This document shows positions 1 through 8,400 of a stretch of 64,000 bases of DNA, piece after piece. The stretch comes from an uncultured Chlorobiaceae bacterium (lineage in GTDB: Bacteria; Bacteroidota; Chlorobiia; Chlorobiales; Chlorobiaceae): NCBI GenBank assembly GCA_903895195.1, contig CAITSZ010000039.1, positions 1-64,000 on the forward strand, read 5' to 3'. The position numbers and the translations under genes were made by a program. The notes under the pieces are model-generated. The model was not told where the DNA came from. It saw only the letters and a list, made by a program, of their open reading frames with translations, and did not search any database. How positions within the stretch are numbered: position 1 is the stretch's first letter; every line of letters begins with the position of its first letter.

Positions 1-67
1 CATCATCGACCTCCCAGATGGCAGGAAATCCCAACAGTTGTTGGTAATGCTCGGTTAGTTTTTGCAT
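1..67 (-). CDS. N-terminal fragment of a protein cut by the window edge; possibly an ISL3-like transposase
   Basis: Reading the minus strand from an ATG at 67 gives 22 codons, open to the window edge, beginning MQKLTEHYQQLLGFPAIW. The arrangement of a short helix followed by GFPAIWEVDD resembles, from memory, the N-terminus of ISL3-family transposases. No terminal inverted repeat or clear ribosome binding site was seen. The fragment is too short for a firm family assignment; the rest lies outside the window. Confidence 0.35.
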   Translation of the reverse strand, partial: MQKLTEHYQQLLGFPAIWEVDD

Positions 68-266
68 CTTTATGGTCAGGAGTGAAATACTGCAGTCTAC
101 GATTTTATCCCCTCATTCCATTAAATTCCGCGGAGACCCATATATATAAATACGCTCTGACAGACTGAGCTACCTCTTCATAAGGGTTGCCATTTTGTGC
201 ATGGCTATATATCAAATATACATCCATATATGAAGCATAATTGAGTTATAGACGAGGGGACTCCTT

Positions 267-725
267 ATGATCAAGAGAAAAAGAACTTATATGGATTTGA
301 TGGATGATATCTACAGCCTTGCCCATTGGCTTACAGGTTCTGAATCAAAAGCTGCTGATCTGGTAAACAGAACCTATGTGAATGCTGATAATGTCACTTC
401 TGAAACAGCAGTATTTACAACATTCAGAACCTGCTATCTTGATGGCCTTGATCAGGATGAAGAGTGCTGCCTGCCTGAAACACCTTGTTTTTCAAGGGAA
501 ACCCCTGACACCCAATTACTTGAACAAATTGCAGATATCCGGTTATCAATCCTGTTATCCGCAATTTCAGGACTCAAACACCGTGCTATTTCCAGAATAA
601 CAGGAAAGCCACTTAATACTATAAGAACATGGTTATCCATGGGGCGCAAATCTCTTGTACACAGCGCTCGTTTTGAAAATCTCTTTTTACCTGAGGATTC
701 CTGCATAAGGAGAGATCTATTATGA
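267..725 (+). CDS. Short ECF-type sigma-factor-like protein
   Basis: This 152-residue protein looks like a compact, divergent ECF sigma-70 protein. Residues about 10-55 (DIYSLAHWLTGSESKAADLV) resemble the region 2 helix, and residues about 95-130 (AISGLKHRAISRITGKPLNT, then IRTWLSMGRKSL) resemble the region 4 helix-turn-helix. A GAGGGG purine run lies 8-12 bases before the ATG. The stop codon overlaps the start of the next gene, a glycosyltransferase, as ATGA, so the two are translationally coupled. Region 2 lacks several residues normally conserved for -10 recognition, so it may be a degenerate sigma factor or a DNA-binding regulator rather than an active sigma. No anti-sigma gene is adjacent. 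Family assignment is by eye. Confidence 0.6.
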   Translation: MIKRKRTYMDLMDDIYSLAHWLTGSESKAADLVNRTYVNADNVTSETAVFTTFRTCYLDGLDQDEECCLPETPCFSRETPDTQLLEQIADIRLSILLSAISGLKHRAISRITGKPLNTIRTWLSMGRKSLVHSARFENLFLPEDSCIRRDLL

Positions 726-1801
726 AAAAACTACGTATCGCACAAATAGCACCCCTGGTGGAACGGGTGCCACCCAAAAAATATGGCGGAACAGAACGGG
801 TTGTCTACCATTTGACTGAAGGCCTGGTTGAAAAGGGGCATGATGTCACCCTGTTTGCTTCTGGCGACTCCTTGACAACAGCCCGGCTTGTTGCCCCGAT
901 CAGAGAGAGTCTTCGTCTGGGCAGAAAGCCGCACACACCGATCCTGGTAAACATGATAATGTTAAGCCGGGTCTATGAAAAAATGGTTCATGAATTTGAT
1001 ATCATTCACTCGCATCTCGAATACCAGACCATGCCATACGCCTATAAAGCGGAAGTACCAACCGTTCTGACCATGCATGGGAGGCTTGATCTCGGTGATA
1101 GTGCCGCAATCCTGCGTTCGTATCCTGATTTGGCATATGTTTCCATCAGTGACTCCCAGCGACGTCCTGTAAGAGAGATCAACTGGGTCAAAACTGTTTA
1201 TCACGGCTATCCTGAATCATTTTTTGAATTCAACGATAAACCTGATGATTATTTTCTTTATCTGGGACGTTTTTCAGAAGAGAAAAAGCCCCAGGAAGCA
1301 ATAATGCTTGCCAGGGCATGCAATATTCCGCTGAAAATTGCCGCTAAAATTGATCCGACCGACAAGGGTTTTTTTGAGCAAAAAATCAAACCACTGCTGA
1401 ATCACCCGCTTATAGATTATGTCGGCGAAGTTGATGATAAGCGCAAGGTTGAACTGCTGAAAAATGCGAAAGCCCTGCTGAATACAATAGACTGGCCGGA
1501 ACCGTTCGGACTGGTGATGATTGAGGCGCTTGCCTGTGGAACTCCGGTTATAGTCACGGGATGTGGTTCAGCCCCTGAAGTCATTACCCATGGCAAAACG
1601 GGTTTTATCTGTCAAAATAAGCTTGACTTTATAAAGGCTATTCATGACATCGACCAATTATCGAGAAAAACCTGTCGAAATGAATTTGAACAGCGCTTTA
1701 CAAGATCGCGTATGGTCGAAAATTATGAACAGCTCTATTACGACCTGCTTCCATCCCATCTCAATAATTCCAAAGCAGCACGTTACATAAGTGCTCTCTG
1801 A
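722..1801 (+). CDS. GT4-family glycosyltransferase
   Basis: The 359-residue protein has the layout of a retaining GT-B glycosyltransferase of family 4. The N-terminal Rossmann half opens with a glycine-rich loop (PPKKYGGTERVVYHLTEGL, residues about 18-36). The C-terminal half carries the EX7E nucleotide-sugar motif in EPFGLVMIEALACGTPVI (about residues 260-277). FLYLGRFSEEKKP near 175-190 is the usual start of the C-terminal domain. Donor and acceptor cannot be told from sequence. The start codon overlaps the stop of the upstream sigma-like gene by ATGA, and AGGAGAG lies just ahead, so the two are one operon. It probably acts in the cytoplasm on a cell-surface or storage glycan; this is inference. 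Confidence 0.85.
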   Translation: MKKLRIAQIAPLVERVPPKKYGGTERVVYHLTEGLVEKGHDVTLFASGDSLTTARLVAPIRESLRLGRKPHTPILVNMIMLSRVYEKMVHEFDIIHSHLEYQTMPYAYKAEVPTVLTMHGRLDLGDSAAILRSYPDLAYVSISDSQRRPVREINWVKTVYHGYPESFFEFNDKPDDYFLYLGRFSEEKKPQEAIMLARACNIPLKIAAKIDPTDKGFFEQKIKPLLNHPLIDYVGEVDDKRKVELLKNAKALLNTIDWPEPFGLVMIEALACGTPVIVTGCGSAPEVITHGKTGFICQNKLDFIKAIHDIDQLSRKTCRNEFEQRFTRSRMVENYEQLYYDLLPSHLNNSKAARYISAL

Positions 1802-1924
1802 CAACCCTTTCCGCTGATCCGGAGGAAGATGTGCTTCGATGATTAACTGATGACAGCTTGACAAACAATGATCGGACTCAGCGGAATATTATAAACCACC
1901 CCCCCCCCAGCCTTTTCTTCCCAA

Positions 1925-2137
1925 AAACTCACCACTCCTCTCTCCTGCCCACTGCCCACTGCCAACTCTCTTCCTTTTTTCTTCCCTGCCAACTGCCCAC
2001 TGCCAACTCTCTTCCTTTTTTCTTCCCTGCCAACTGCCCACAATATTTCCTTTCCTGCCAACCGCCCACTATATTACCTCTTAACTCAGTACTCAGTACT
2101 CAGTACTCAGAACTTTTTTCACTCAGTACTCGGTACT
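1925..2137 (+). repeat. Heptanucleotide repeat array A
   Basis: This intergenic block is built of 7-base units. The first part uses variants of CCAACTG and CCCACTG, the second part of CAGTACT. Within it a 41-base unit running from about 1961 is repeated directly at 2002. The block ends directly before the Nramp start codon (2141), with only a few T residues between, so that gene has no usual ribosome binding site. No coding potential is credible here: the frames are low-complexity P/T/A/N/S. Confidence 0.9.
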
Positions 2138-2140
2138 TTT

Positions 2141-3370
2141 ATGAAATCCTTTTCACTAAAAAAACTTTTCAGTTTTCTCGGCCCGGGGTTTCTTATTACA
2201 ATCGGGTTTATTGATCCGGGTAACTGGGCAACGAATATTGAAGGCGGCTCCAGGTTTGGCTACGAACTGCTTTGGGTGGTCACTCTGGGCACCCTTATGC
2301 TTATCCTTATCCAGCACATGGCAGCCAAGCTCGGGATTGCAACAGGAAAATCACTGGCAGTAAACATTCGTGAATTTTTTCCGAAGCCAGTCGCTGCCTT
2401 TCTAGGTTTCAGCGTCATCATTTCCTGCATTGCCACCGATGTTGCCGAGCTTTTGGGGGGAGGCATAGGGTTCAGCCTGCTGTTTGGTTTTCCGCTATGG
2501 ATCGGTGTGATTTTAACCCTTCTCATCAAGGCATTTCTCCTTGTCAGCCAACGCTACCATCGAATTGAGAAAATCATTGTAGGCTTTCTCGGGATTATCA
2601 CCCTCTGCTACATTTTTGAACTCTGGATTGTCAATCCCGACTGGAGTGAAATAGCTCCCAGGCTTGTTATTCCAACTATCGGAAAAAACAGTATTTATAT
2701 AGCTCTCGCTATTCTCGGCGCACTCGTGATGCCGCACAACATCTTTCTGCACTCAAATATTATCCACAGTCGCAAATGGGGCGTATCTGAAGAAGAAAAG
2801 AAAGACCTGCTCCGATATGAAAAAATAGACACGCTCTTTGCCATGACTCTTGGCTGGGTAGTCAACACGGCAATGATCATCGTTGCCGCATCCGTCTTTT
2901 TTCGCAATCATATCCCTGTAACTACAATTGAACAGGCATCAATAACCCTCAAACCACTTGCAGGTCAGTTCGCAGGTATCCTGTTCGCTGTAGCCCTTGT
3001 CTTTTCAGGTATCAGCTCTTCCATTACTATCTCCATGGCAGAAGCCAATATCATAACAGGATTTCTCGGAAAACCCGAAGATCCCCGTTCCATCCTCTAC
3101 CGTTCAGCTGTGCTGATTACCTCCATTCCTGCACTTTTAATCATTCTCTTCAGTGTAGACAGCTTTCGTGTACTGATTTTCAGTCAGGTTATCCTGAGTA
3201 TTCAGCTCCCCTTTACCCTTATTCCCCTGCTTATATTGAGTCGTAGCACCCCGCTGATGGGCTCTTTTAAAAGCCTTAAGATGGAGTTTGCAGCAGCATC
3301 GATAATTTCAGCTCTTGTTATCGGCCTTAACATCTATTTTTTTTATACGACCTTGACTGGAGAAAACTGA
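2141..3370 (+). CDS. Nramp-family divalent metal ion transporter
   Basis: This 409-residue polytopic membrane protein has the Nramp signatures. DPGN at residues 25-28 lies in the broken first transmembrane helix, and the MPHNIF motif at 197-202 in helix 6. The helix-6 methionine (M197) is the residue that in characterised Nramps favours Mn2+/Fe2+ over Ca2+/Mg2+. It should import Mn2+ or Fe2+ by proton symport. About eleven hydrophobic segments can be counted. The gene follows a heptamer array directly and lacks a clear Shine-Dalgarno sequence. A UspA gene starts two bases after its stop, so the pair is co-transcribed. No MntR/DtxR gene or metal riboswitch was seen nearby. Confidence 0.9.
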   Translation: MKSFSLKKLFSFLGPGFLITIGFIDPGNWATNIEGGSRFGYELLWVVTLGTLMLILIQHMAAKLGIATGKSLAVNIREFFPKPVAAFLGFSVIISCIATDVAELLGGGIGFSLLFGFPLWIGVILTLLIKAFLLVSQRYHRIEKIIVGFLGIITLCYIFELWIVNPDWSEIAPRLVIPTIGKNSIYIALAILGALVMPHNIFLHSNIIHSRKWGVSEEEKKDLLRYEKIDTLFAMTLGWVVNTAMIIVAASVFFRNHIPVTTIEQASITLKPLAGQFAGILFAVALVFSGISSSITISMAEANIITGFLGKPEDPRSILYRSAVLITSIPALLIILFSVDSFRVLIFSQVILSIQLPFTLIPLLILSRSTPLMGSFKSLKMEFAAASIISALVIGLNIYFFYTTLTGEN

Positions 3371-3371
3371 C

Positions 3372-3782
3372 ATGTTCGTTTATAAGAATATCCTCGTAGC
3401 CATCGACTGCTCTGAAGTCGACACAAACATTCTTAACCATGTTTCTCCGCTTGCGCTTAAGCTTGGAGCCACTGTGCATCTGCTCCATGTTGTTCATTCC
3501 CATACCCTTGATCAGGATCGCTGTCTCCGCGAGCAATCGCTTTCAATACTGAATGGCCATTGCAGAAAACTTCAGGAAGATGGTATTGATGCCCATGTTC
3601 TCATCAGAAGCGGAGAGCCGGAAATAGAAATCCTTAATGAAATTGATGAGCACCCGTATGATCTTTTTGCAATGGCAGCGCATGGCCACCGCCTGCCTGG
3701 ACGAATCATGTTCGGAAGCGTCTCTCGCTCTCTTCGCGAAAAAATCACTATACCGTTGCTCCTCATAAAGAGAGAGCAATGA
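3372..3782 (+). CDS. Universal stress protein (UspA family)
   Basis: A single-domain UspA protein of 136 residues. It opens with the family strand YKNILVAIDCSEVDTNIL and closes with the nucleotide-binding loop region AMAAHGHRLPGRIMFGSVS, where the glycine/GS pattern of ATP-binding Usp proteins is recognisable. It begins two bases after the Nramp stop. Nramp-UspA pairing suggests a regulatory or stress-sensing role for metal uptake, but this is inference. Function of most Usp proteins is undefined; ATP binding is likely but not certain. Confidence 0.88.
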   Translation: MFVYKNILVAIDCSEVDTNILNHVSPLALKLGATVHLLHVVHSHTLDQDRCLREQSLSILNGHCRKLQEDGIDAHVLIRSGEPEIEILNEIDEHPYDLFAMAAHGHRLPGRIMFGSVSRSLREKITIPLLLIKREQ

Positions 3783-3816
3783 GCATGCCCGATATTTCAC
3801 AAAAAGAGAATACAGC

Positions 3817-3832
3817 AGAGAGAGAGAGAGAG
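3817..3832 (+). repeat. (AG)8 dinucleotide tract
   Basis: Eight AG units lie about 85 bases upstream of the pal start codon, in the gap between uspA and pal. Tracts of this kind can change length by slippage. It lies outside any credible coding frame here, so any effect would be on transcription. Confidence 0.85.
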
Positions 3833-3916
3833 TTGCAACGTTGCTTTATGTTTTTATATAAAAAAACAGTACCCTTATAGTATGAAGTAACTTTTGAAAC
3901 AAAAAAAGGAGGCTCC

Positions 3917-4378
3917 ATGAACACGTTTACACCTTTATTCAGAAGTTTGTTGATTCCCTCGATGCTTTTTATGGGTGCATGTGCTGGACAGAAGGCTGTT
4001 GTTGAAGCACCAAAACCTCCACCACCACCTTCCGCCACAGTTGTTTCACTCTCTCTCGGCGATGTTTTCTTTGATTTTGACAAATCAGAACTCCGTGGTG
4101 ATGCTCGCGATCAACTGCAAACCAATTACCGTTGGCTGGCTGAAAATCCATCGAGAAAACTTACCATTGAAGGGCATTGCGACGAAAGGGGTACCAATGA
4201 GTACAACCTCGCCCTTGGTGAGCGTCGGGCCAACACTGCAAAGGATTACATCGTTAATCTCGGAGCTGCTGCCGGTCGGATCAACACGGTAAGCTATGGT
4301 GAGGAAAGACCATTTGCCAGTGGCCATAGTGAAGATGCTTGGGCTCAGAACAGAAGAGACCACTTCGTTGCCCAGTAA
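3917..4378 (+). CDS. pal: Peptidoglycan-associated lipoprotein (Pal/OmpA C-terminal domain)
   Basis: The 153-residue protein starts with a lipoprotein signal whose lipobox ends at FMGAC (Cys22). A proline run follows, then an OmpA-like peptidoglycan-binding domain: [29 protein letters not shown] and the SYGEERP strand. The conserved Asp and Arg that hold diaminopimelate ([12 protein letters not shown] region) are present. It should be anchored in the outer membrane and bind peptidoglycan, as in the Tol-Pal envelope system, but no tol genes are near. AAAGGAGG seven bases before the ATG is a strong ribosome binding site. A hairpin terminator follows. Spacing from uspA (134 bases) suggests its own promoter. 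Confidence 0.9.
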   Translation: MNTFTPLFRSLLIPSMLFMGACAGQKAVVEAPKPPPPPSATVVSLSLGDVFFDFDKSELRGDARDQLQTNYRWLAENPSRKLTIEGHCDERGTNEYNLALGERRANTAKDYIVNLGAAAGRINTVSYGEERPFASGHSEDAWAQNRRDHFVAQ

Positions 4379-4401
4379 GCACACTCCTCTCCGATAACCA
4401 T

Positions 4402-4440
4402 AAGGGGCTTACATGGTGATGTTTGCCCCTTTTTTATTTT
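4402..4440 (+). terminator. Rho-independent terminator of pal
   Basis: AAGGGGC (4402-4408) pairs with GCCCCTT (4425-4431) across a 16-base loop, followed by a T-rich run TTTTTATTTT. Confidence 0.8.
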
Positions 4441-4465
4441 TAAATTTTTTTTTCGCTTGTTGAGT

Positions 4466-5275
4466 ATGAGTATTGAACCTGAATTAAAAGTCACCGGTAG
4501 TCAGGTATGGCCGAATCCTGAGGTCGTCGATGATCTTGCCCGATTGCGCCAGGTAGCCCCCCTGACACATTGCATTACCAACATGGTAGTCACAAATTTT
4601 ACTGCCAATGTTCTCCTTGCTGCCGGGGCATCTCCCGCCATGGTTGTAACCATTGAAGAAGTAGCTGATTTTGTATCAATTGCCCAGGCACTCTTGATCA
4701 ATGTCGGAACTATAACCACCATAGACGCCCGTGTCATGCTTAAAGCCGCAGCTACGGCTCAACTGACCGGTACTCCATGGGTTCTTGACCCTGTAGCTGC
4801 TGGAGCACTGAAATTCAGAACAGAGATTGTTAATGAACTTATCAAGTTCAAGCCATCAGTCATAAGGGGGAACGCCTCTGAAATACTTGCCGTCAGTGGG
4901 TTTGGTGGCGGTGGAAAAGGTGTGGATTCAACAGCATCATCTTTTGCAGCACTTCACGCCGCCGGTCAACTTGCTCTCATGACAGGAGCAGTTGTCGCTC
5001 TGAGCGGAGAGGTAGATTATATCACAGACGGAAAAGAAGTCATTTCTGTCCCGGGAGGCCATGAAATTATGACAAAGGTCACCGGCGTCGGATGCTCCCT
5101 TGGAGCTTTGATTGCAGCATTTTTACCGGTTACCCCTACACCTCTCCGTGCTGCCGCAGCCGCTTCCGTAATCTTTGCAGCTGCAGGTGAAAATGCCTTC
5201 AAACTTGCTCGCGGCACTGGAAGTTTCAGTGTTGAATTTCTTGATCAGCTTTCCACTATAGGAAACCAGGGATAG
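4466..5275 (+). CDS. thiM: Hydroxyethylthiazole kinase
   Basis: ThiM phosphorylates 4-methyl-5-(2-hydroxyethyl)thiazole for thiamine salvage. The protein (269 residues from the ATG at 4466; a TTG at 4457 is less likely) carries the family signatures THCITNMV near residue 35, DPVAAGALKFR near 108, RGNASEI near 135, and GVGCSLG with the active-site Cys at about 210. Length is that of the family. No thiE/thiD partner and no TPP riboswitch were found nearby, so it stands alone between the pal terminator and a convergent small gene. The ribosome binding site is weak. Confidence 0.92.
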   Translation: MSIEPELKVTGSQVWPNPEVVDDLARLRQVAPLTHCITNMVVTNFTANVLLAAGASPAMVVTIEEVADFVSIAQALLINVGTITTIDARVMLKAAATAQLTGTPWVLDPVAAGALKFRTEIVNELIKFKPSVIRGNASEILAVSGFGGGGKGVDSTASSFAALHAAGQLALMTGAVVALSGEVDYITDGKEVISVPGGHEIMTKVTGVGCSLGALIAAFLPVTPTPLRAAAAASVIFAAAGENAFKLARGTGSFSVEFLDQLSTIGNQG

Positions 5276-5296
5276 CATGTTGTTCTGAAACGCAAA

Positions 5297-5326
5297 AGGG
5301 AGCATGAAATAACTTCAGCTCCCTTC
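5297..5326. terminator. Hairpin between convergent genes
   Basis: AAGGGAGC (5297-5304) pairs with GCTCCCTT (5319-5326). On the minus strand the stem runs into a TTTT tract, so it best serves the His-rich gene ending at 5366; on the plus strand it would be a T-poor terminator for thiM. Confidence 0.6.
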
Positions 5327-5365
5327 TGCACTCTCTATCTCCCCCATAGATATGGAACAATCATC

Positions 5366-5530
5366 CTATCTGCGATGACCATGATGATGGCTATGGGCGT
5401 GGCCTTGGTTATGTGAATAATGATGGCTGCGATGATGTCTGCGTGACGCCAAAGCATCATTACTGAATGAGCCAAGCAGAAGAGCTACAATACCAACAAT
5501 CCCGGAAATCTGAAAAAATGCTTTTTTCAT
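5366..5530 (-). CDS. Small secreted histidine-rich peptide
   Basis: A 54-residue product from the ATG at 5530, preceded by AGGAT at a fair spacing. Residues 1-27 form a signal peptide (MKKAFFQISGIVGIVALLLG, cleavage after DALA-S). The remainder is almost only His, Arg, Ser, Gly and Tyr, ending in HSHHHGHRR. A longer frame to 5599 exists but lacks a signal at its N-terminus. The composition suggests periplasmic metal binding; this is inference. A similar signal-plus-polyhistidine protein lies at 38751, so this may be a small family. No homologous family is recognised. Confidence 0.65.
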   Translation of the reverse strand: MKKAFFQISGIVGIVALLLGSFSNDALASRRHHRSHHYSHNQGHAHSHHHGHRR

Positions 5531-5599
5531 AGATATTATCCTGTTAACAGTTAAAAAGTGTAAAGGATATTTTTCTGCTATGGGGGTTACATAAAACAC

Positions 5600-6427
5600 C
5601 TTACTTCAATATGTAAGGATTTATTCATTATTAAAACATATTTCAATGCGCTTATAAATTTATGGCTCCAATATTTCATTTCTTTTCAAGACCCAGCCAT
5701 CTTCTGAACTATTTCCATGTGCCGCTGTTCACCTTGCCCTTCATGAGAATATTCGCCATTGATTAATCGTGTCCATGATGAAGTTAAGCCTCAACCCCAT
5801 CGCATTGAATAATGCAATGAAAAAAAACCTCTATCAAGTAAAGAAAATATATGACCTGAAAAACAGCAAAGAATAGCTGGTAAGAGATATGGGGATATAT
5901 ACAATACGTTGATTTTTAAGGCCAAGAGGTACAATTGCTCTTTTTTTATTCATAAATACTCTCCCTGTCGAATATATTAGTTATATCTTTACGTGCATTT
6001 CATAGAGTACAACCATCATTGCAAGGCATTAAGTCGAGATGATTATTGATGGTATATTTCCTGTAAAAATTGGAAATCCTGAAAATATTGCGTTTTATTA
6101 AATTATAAATACTTTGTTACTGTCCTCTATAGTATAAGTTTCGCTCCTGTACCCAGTTCGCTACATTTTTTTTATACGCTGTTTCGGAGTCTTCCATTAA
6201 CCTCTACTCGCTCCGAAATAATACCATCAGTAGAATCGTTGCAGCTACTGGCATTATTGCATTAAGCTACCGGGTAGCCTCTTGATGTCAAAGAGATCGT
6301 AAGCACCCATAGCAGTTACATCAGGCATGACGAGACGGACAGATATTTCAACAAGTTTCCTCTTTTTAATCTTTAGTAAAATCAATTAATACAAACCTCT
6401 CCATCAACAATCTAAATAACCTGTAAA
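5600..6427. other. Long AT-rich gap before the HU gene
   Basis: No convincing gene. Near 6182-6218 there is an inverted repeat TTTCGGAG...CTCCGAAA with a 21-base spacer. On the minus strand, about 100 bases upstream of the TGA at 5686 read as an open stretch ending INGEYSHEGQGEQRHMEIV; this could be the tail of a lost gene, but it has no start or upstream continuation. The rest is probably the upstream control region of HU. Confidence 0.5.
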
Positions 6428-6703
6428 ATGTCAAAAGCCGAACTTGTAGAAAAAATTGCCGAACAGACAAACTTGACCAAAGCAGACGCAGATCGCGCTG
6501 TTAAGGCCTTTATCGATGTTGTATCATCCTCTTTAAAGAGCGGTGAAGATGTGACCCTTGTGGGATTCGGAACCTTCACCACTGTTGACAGGGCAGAAAG
6601 GCCTGGACGTAATCCGCTGACGGGTAAGGCTATTACCATTGCGGCTAAAAAAGTTGTTAAGTTCAAACCAGGGAAAACATTGAAGGATCAGGTCGGCGCA
6701 TAA
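6428..6703 (+). CDS. hup: DNA-binding protein HU
   Basis: The 91-residue protein is a complete HU/IHF-family subunit: helical N-terminus [20 protein letters not shown], the [18 protein letters not shown] strand-and-arm region with the DNA-intercalating RNP segment, and [17 protein letters not shown] at the end. It compacts and bends DNA as a homo- or heterodimer. It is monocistronic, with a strong hairpin terminator directly after it. HU rather than IHF is preferred from the GRNPxTG arm sequence. Confidence 0.95.
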   Translation: MSKAELVEKIAEQTNLTKADADRAVKAFIDVVSSSLKSGEDVTLVGFGTFTTVDRAERPGRNPLTGKAITIAAKKVVKFKPGKTLKDQVGA

Positions 6704-6735
6704 TCACTGACTTTTCCCCCACATCCTTTTCGATT

Positions 6736-6774
6736 AAAGTCCATCATGCAACACTGTATGATGGACTTTTTTTT
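6736..6774 (+). terminator. Rho-independent terminator of HU
   Basis: A 12-base perfect stem, AAAGTCCATCAT (6736-6747) with ATGATGGACTTT (6758-6769), continues into a run of eight T residues. Confidence 0.9.
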
Positions 6775-6854
6775 GCCCGTCAACCCCACTCTTCCCGCTC
6801 ACTTCCTCTTCTTCGATCAGCACTCAGTACTTTCTTTTAAAATGCCCGATCGTT

Positions 6855-7046
6855 TTATTTCTTGGGAGGAAGAGGCCACTTGACAGGCCCGGTCGACTTT
6901 GGAGGCAAAACTACATGCTTCTTGGGTTCAGCCTTCGGCTCTGGTTCTGTGGGAATGCCCAAAGCCTTCTCAAATAACTGTTTCCCTTTTTTAAACGCCC
7001 AGCCTAATATGCCTGATCCTTTTTTTTCCATCGGTTCAATAGCCAT
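6855..7046 (-). CDS. Small Lys/Pro-rich protein of unknown function
   Basis: A 63-residue product from the ATG at 7046 (a GTG at 7067 would add seven residues). The N-terminal half, GSGILGWAFKKGKQLFEKAL, could form an amphipathic helix; the C-terminal half is Lys/Pro/Glu-rich and ends in KWPLPPKK. No signal peptide or known domain is visible. It lies alone between the HU terminator and bciA, with a weak AAAGAG ahead of the ATG. It may be a lineage-specific protein; I do not recognise it. Confidence 0.5.
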   Translation of the reverse strand: MAIEPMEKKGSGILGWAFKKGKQLFEKALGIPTEPEPKAEPKKHVVLPPKSTGPVKWPLPPKK

Positions 7047-7261
7047 GATTTTTTTACTCTTTATCACTTTAAATTAATTCGACACAGGAAATCTATATTT
7101 TCTATTTTCCTCTGCGTCCTAATATTATACACATAAATAGCACGACTTCCCCTATTTCTCATAGAGCCGCAAACACATCATCATCAGTATGAATACCTAT
7201 AAAATACAGTATAGCAATACTTTATAGCAGCTCTTCATAAAGAAATAAATATATTCAGCTC

Positions 7262-8272
7262 TCAAAACATCGAGTGAGCCCCAAGCTCCTGACCCTCAAG
7301 CCCTCCCTTCAACACCCGGGCATAAAAATCACGCAGGGTATCACTTCCGTATGATGGGGTTGCATCAGCATCGTACTTGCCCGTAGCAGTGTTGAGCACC
7401 AGCATAGACTCCGAAGTATAGTACCTCCCAATCCGTGCAAACTCAGCCTTGTCCTTAAGCAGGGGAAACAGCTTTGAAAGAAAAGAGAGCACTGGAATAA
7501 TCACTTCAAAAATCATAGGGGGCACCTTTTTAAACTTCGGTTCACGACCAAGAAGTTCAAAGAGAAGTTCGCCCTGCTCTTTAGCCGAAATCGCTTTGCC
7601 CGGTCCTCCGATCGGCAGGATTTTATTCTGTCTGAAAGGATCCTCAATGCAATCTGCCATAAATCGTGCAAGGTCCGCCTCGCTGATCGGTTTGCAGGAG
7701 GTCAGCTCCCCATTGCCGAACATGATATACGGTTTCCCTTTTTTTACAGACTCCACCTGCCCGGCGATAGATTTAAAGAATGCGGTCGGACGAACAATCG
7801 AGTAGGTCATCCCAGACTCTATAAGCTCATGTTCAAATTTCAGCTTAGCCCTCTGAAATTCAAGCAGAGGCTTCTGGACGCAGATAGCCGATAGAAGCAC
7901 AAACTGCCCGGCACCAGCTGCTTTGGCAGCTTCAAGAGCATTATGAGTTGCTTGATAGTCAATCAGCCATGCATCCTTCACCCCCCCAGTTCGGGAGGTC
8001 AAACAAGAGACCACAACATCAAAACGCTCTCCACGGATACCCGCCTTCATAAGTGAGCTCAAATCGCATACATCCCCGAAGCGAACCTCCGACCCCTTCA
8101 GCTGCTGCCGCGTAAGATCCGCTGTAGTTGCAGCATCCACCCCTGATCGCTCACGTGCAAAACTGACAACATCGTACCCCCGGGCAACCAGTTCCCGAAC
8201 AACAAATTTGCCGATATAACCAGTAGCGCCAACCACCAAAACCCGCCCAGCCAAAGGTAAATTAAAACGCAA
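7262..8272 (-). CDS. bciA: Divinyl (proto)chlorophyllide a 8-vinyl reductase, BciA type
   Basis: The 336-residue protein belongs to the atypical SDR family. It has the NAD(P)-binding loop VLVVGATGYIGKF (residues 11-23) and the region YDVVSFARERSGVDAA typical of BciA/DVR proteins. The inner part (FVLLSAICVQKPLLEFQRAK) replaces the classical YxxxK. BciA reduces the C8 vinyl group of divinyl chlorophyllide to ethyl in (bacterio)chlorophyll synthesis, using NADPH. Its presence marks a phototroph. The gene stands alone; a heptamer array begins about 50 bases upstream of its start. Assignment rests on motif recall, not on a search. Confidence 0.85.
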   Translation of the reverse strand: MRFNLPLAGRVLVVGATGYIGKFVVRELVARGYDVVSFARERSGVDAATTADLTRQQLKGSEVRFGDVCDLSSLMKAGIRGERFDVVVSCLTSRTGGVKDAWLIDYQATHNALEAAKAAGAGQFVLLSAICVQKPLLEFQRAKLKFEHELIESGMTYSIVRPTAFFKSIAGQVESVKKGKPYIMFGNGELTSCKPISEADLARFMADCIEDPFRQNKILPIGGPGKAISAKEQGELLFELLGREPKFKKVPPMIFEVIIPVLSFLSKLFPLLKDKAEFARIGRYYTSESMLVLNTATGKYDADATPSYGSDTLRDFYARVLKGGLEGQELGAHSMF

Positions 8273-8320
8273 CGCTAAATAAATTTATAAGTTTAAAAGC
8301 CTCTCCCCTCTCCCTTCTTC

Positions 8321-8400
8321 CCTCAGCACTCAGAACTCAGCACTCTCTTCCCTGCCCACTGCCAACTCTCTCCCTTCTTCCCTCAGTACTCAGCACTTTC
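8321..8400 (+). repeat. Heptanucleotide repeat array B
   Basis: CAGCACT-type units flank a CCCACTGCCAACT core. The 3' end runs into the coding region of the RND pump and supplies its last codons and stop on the minus strand (stop at 8383-8385). Confidence 0.9.

Noticed and set aside
4380..4465. TPP riboswitch before thiM
   Set aside because: The conserved CTGAGA and ACCTGATCTGG segments are absent; the hairpin here is the pal terminator.
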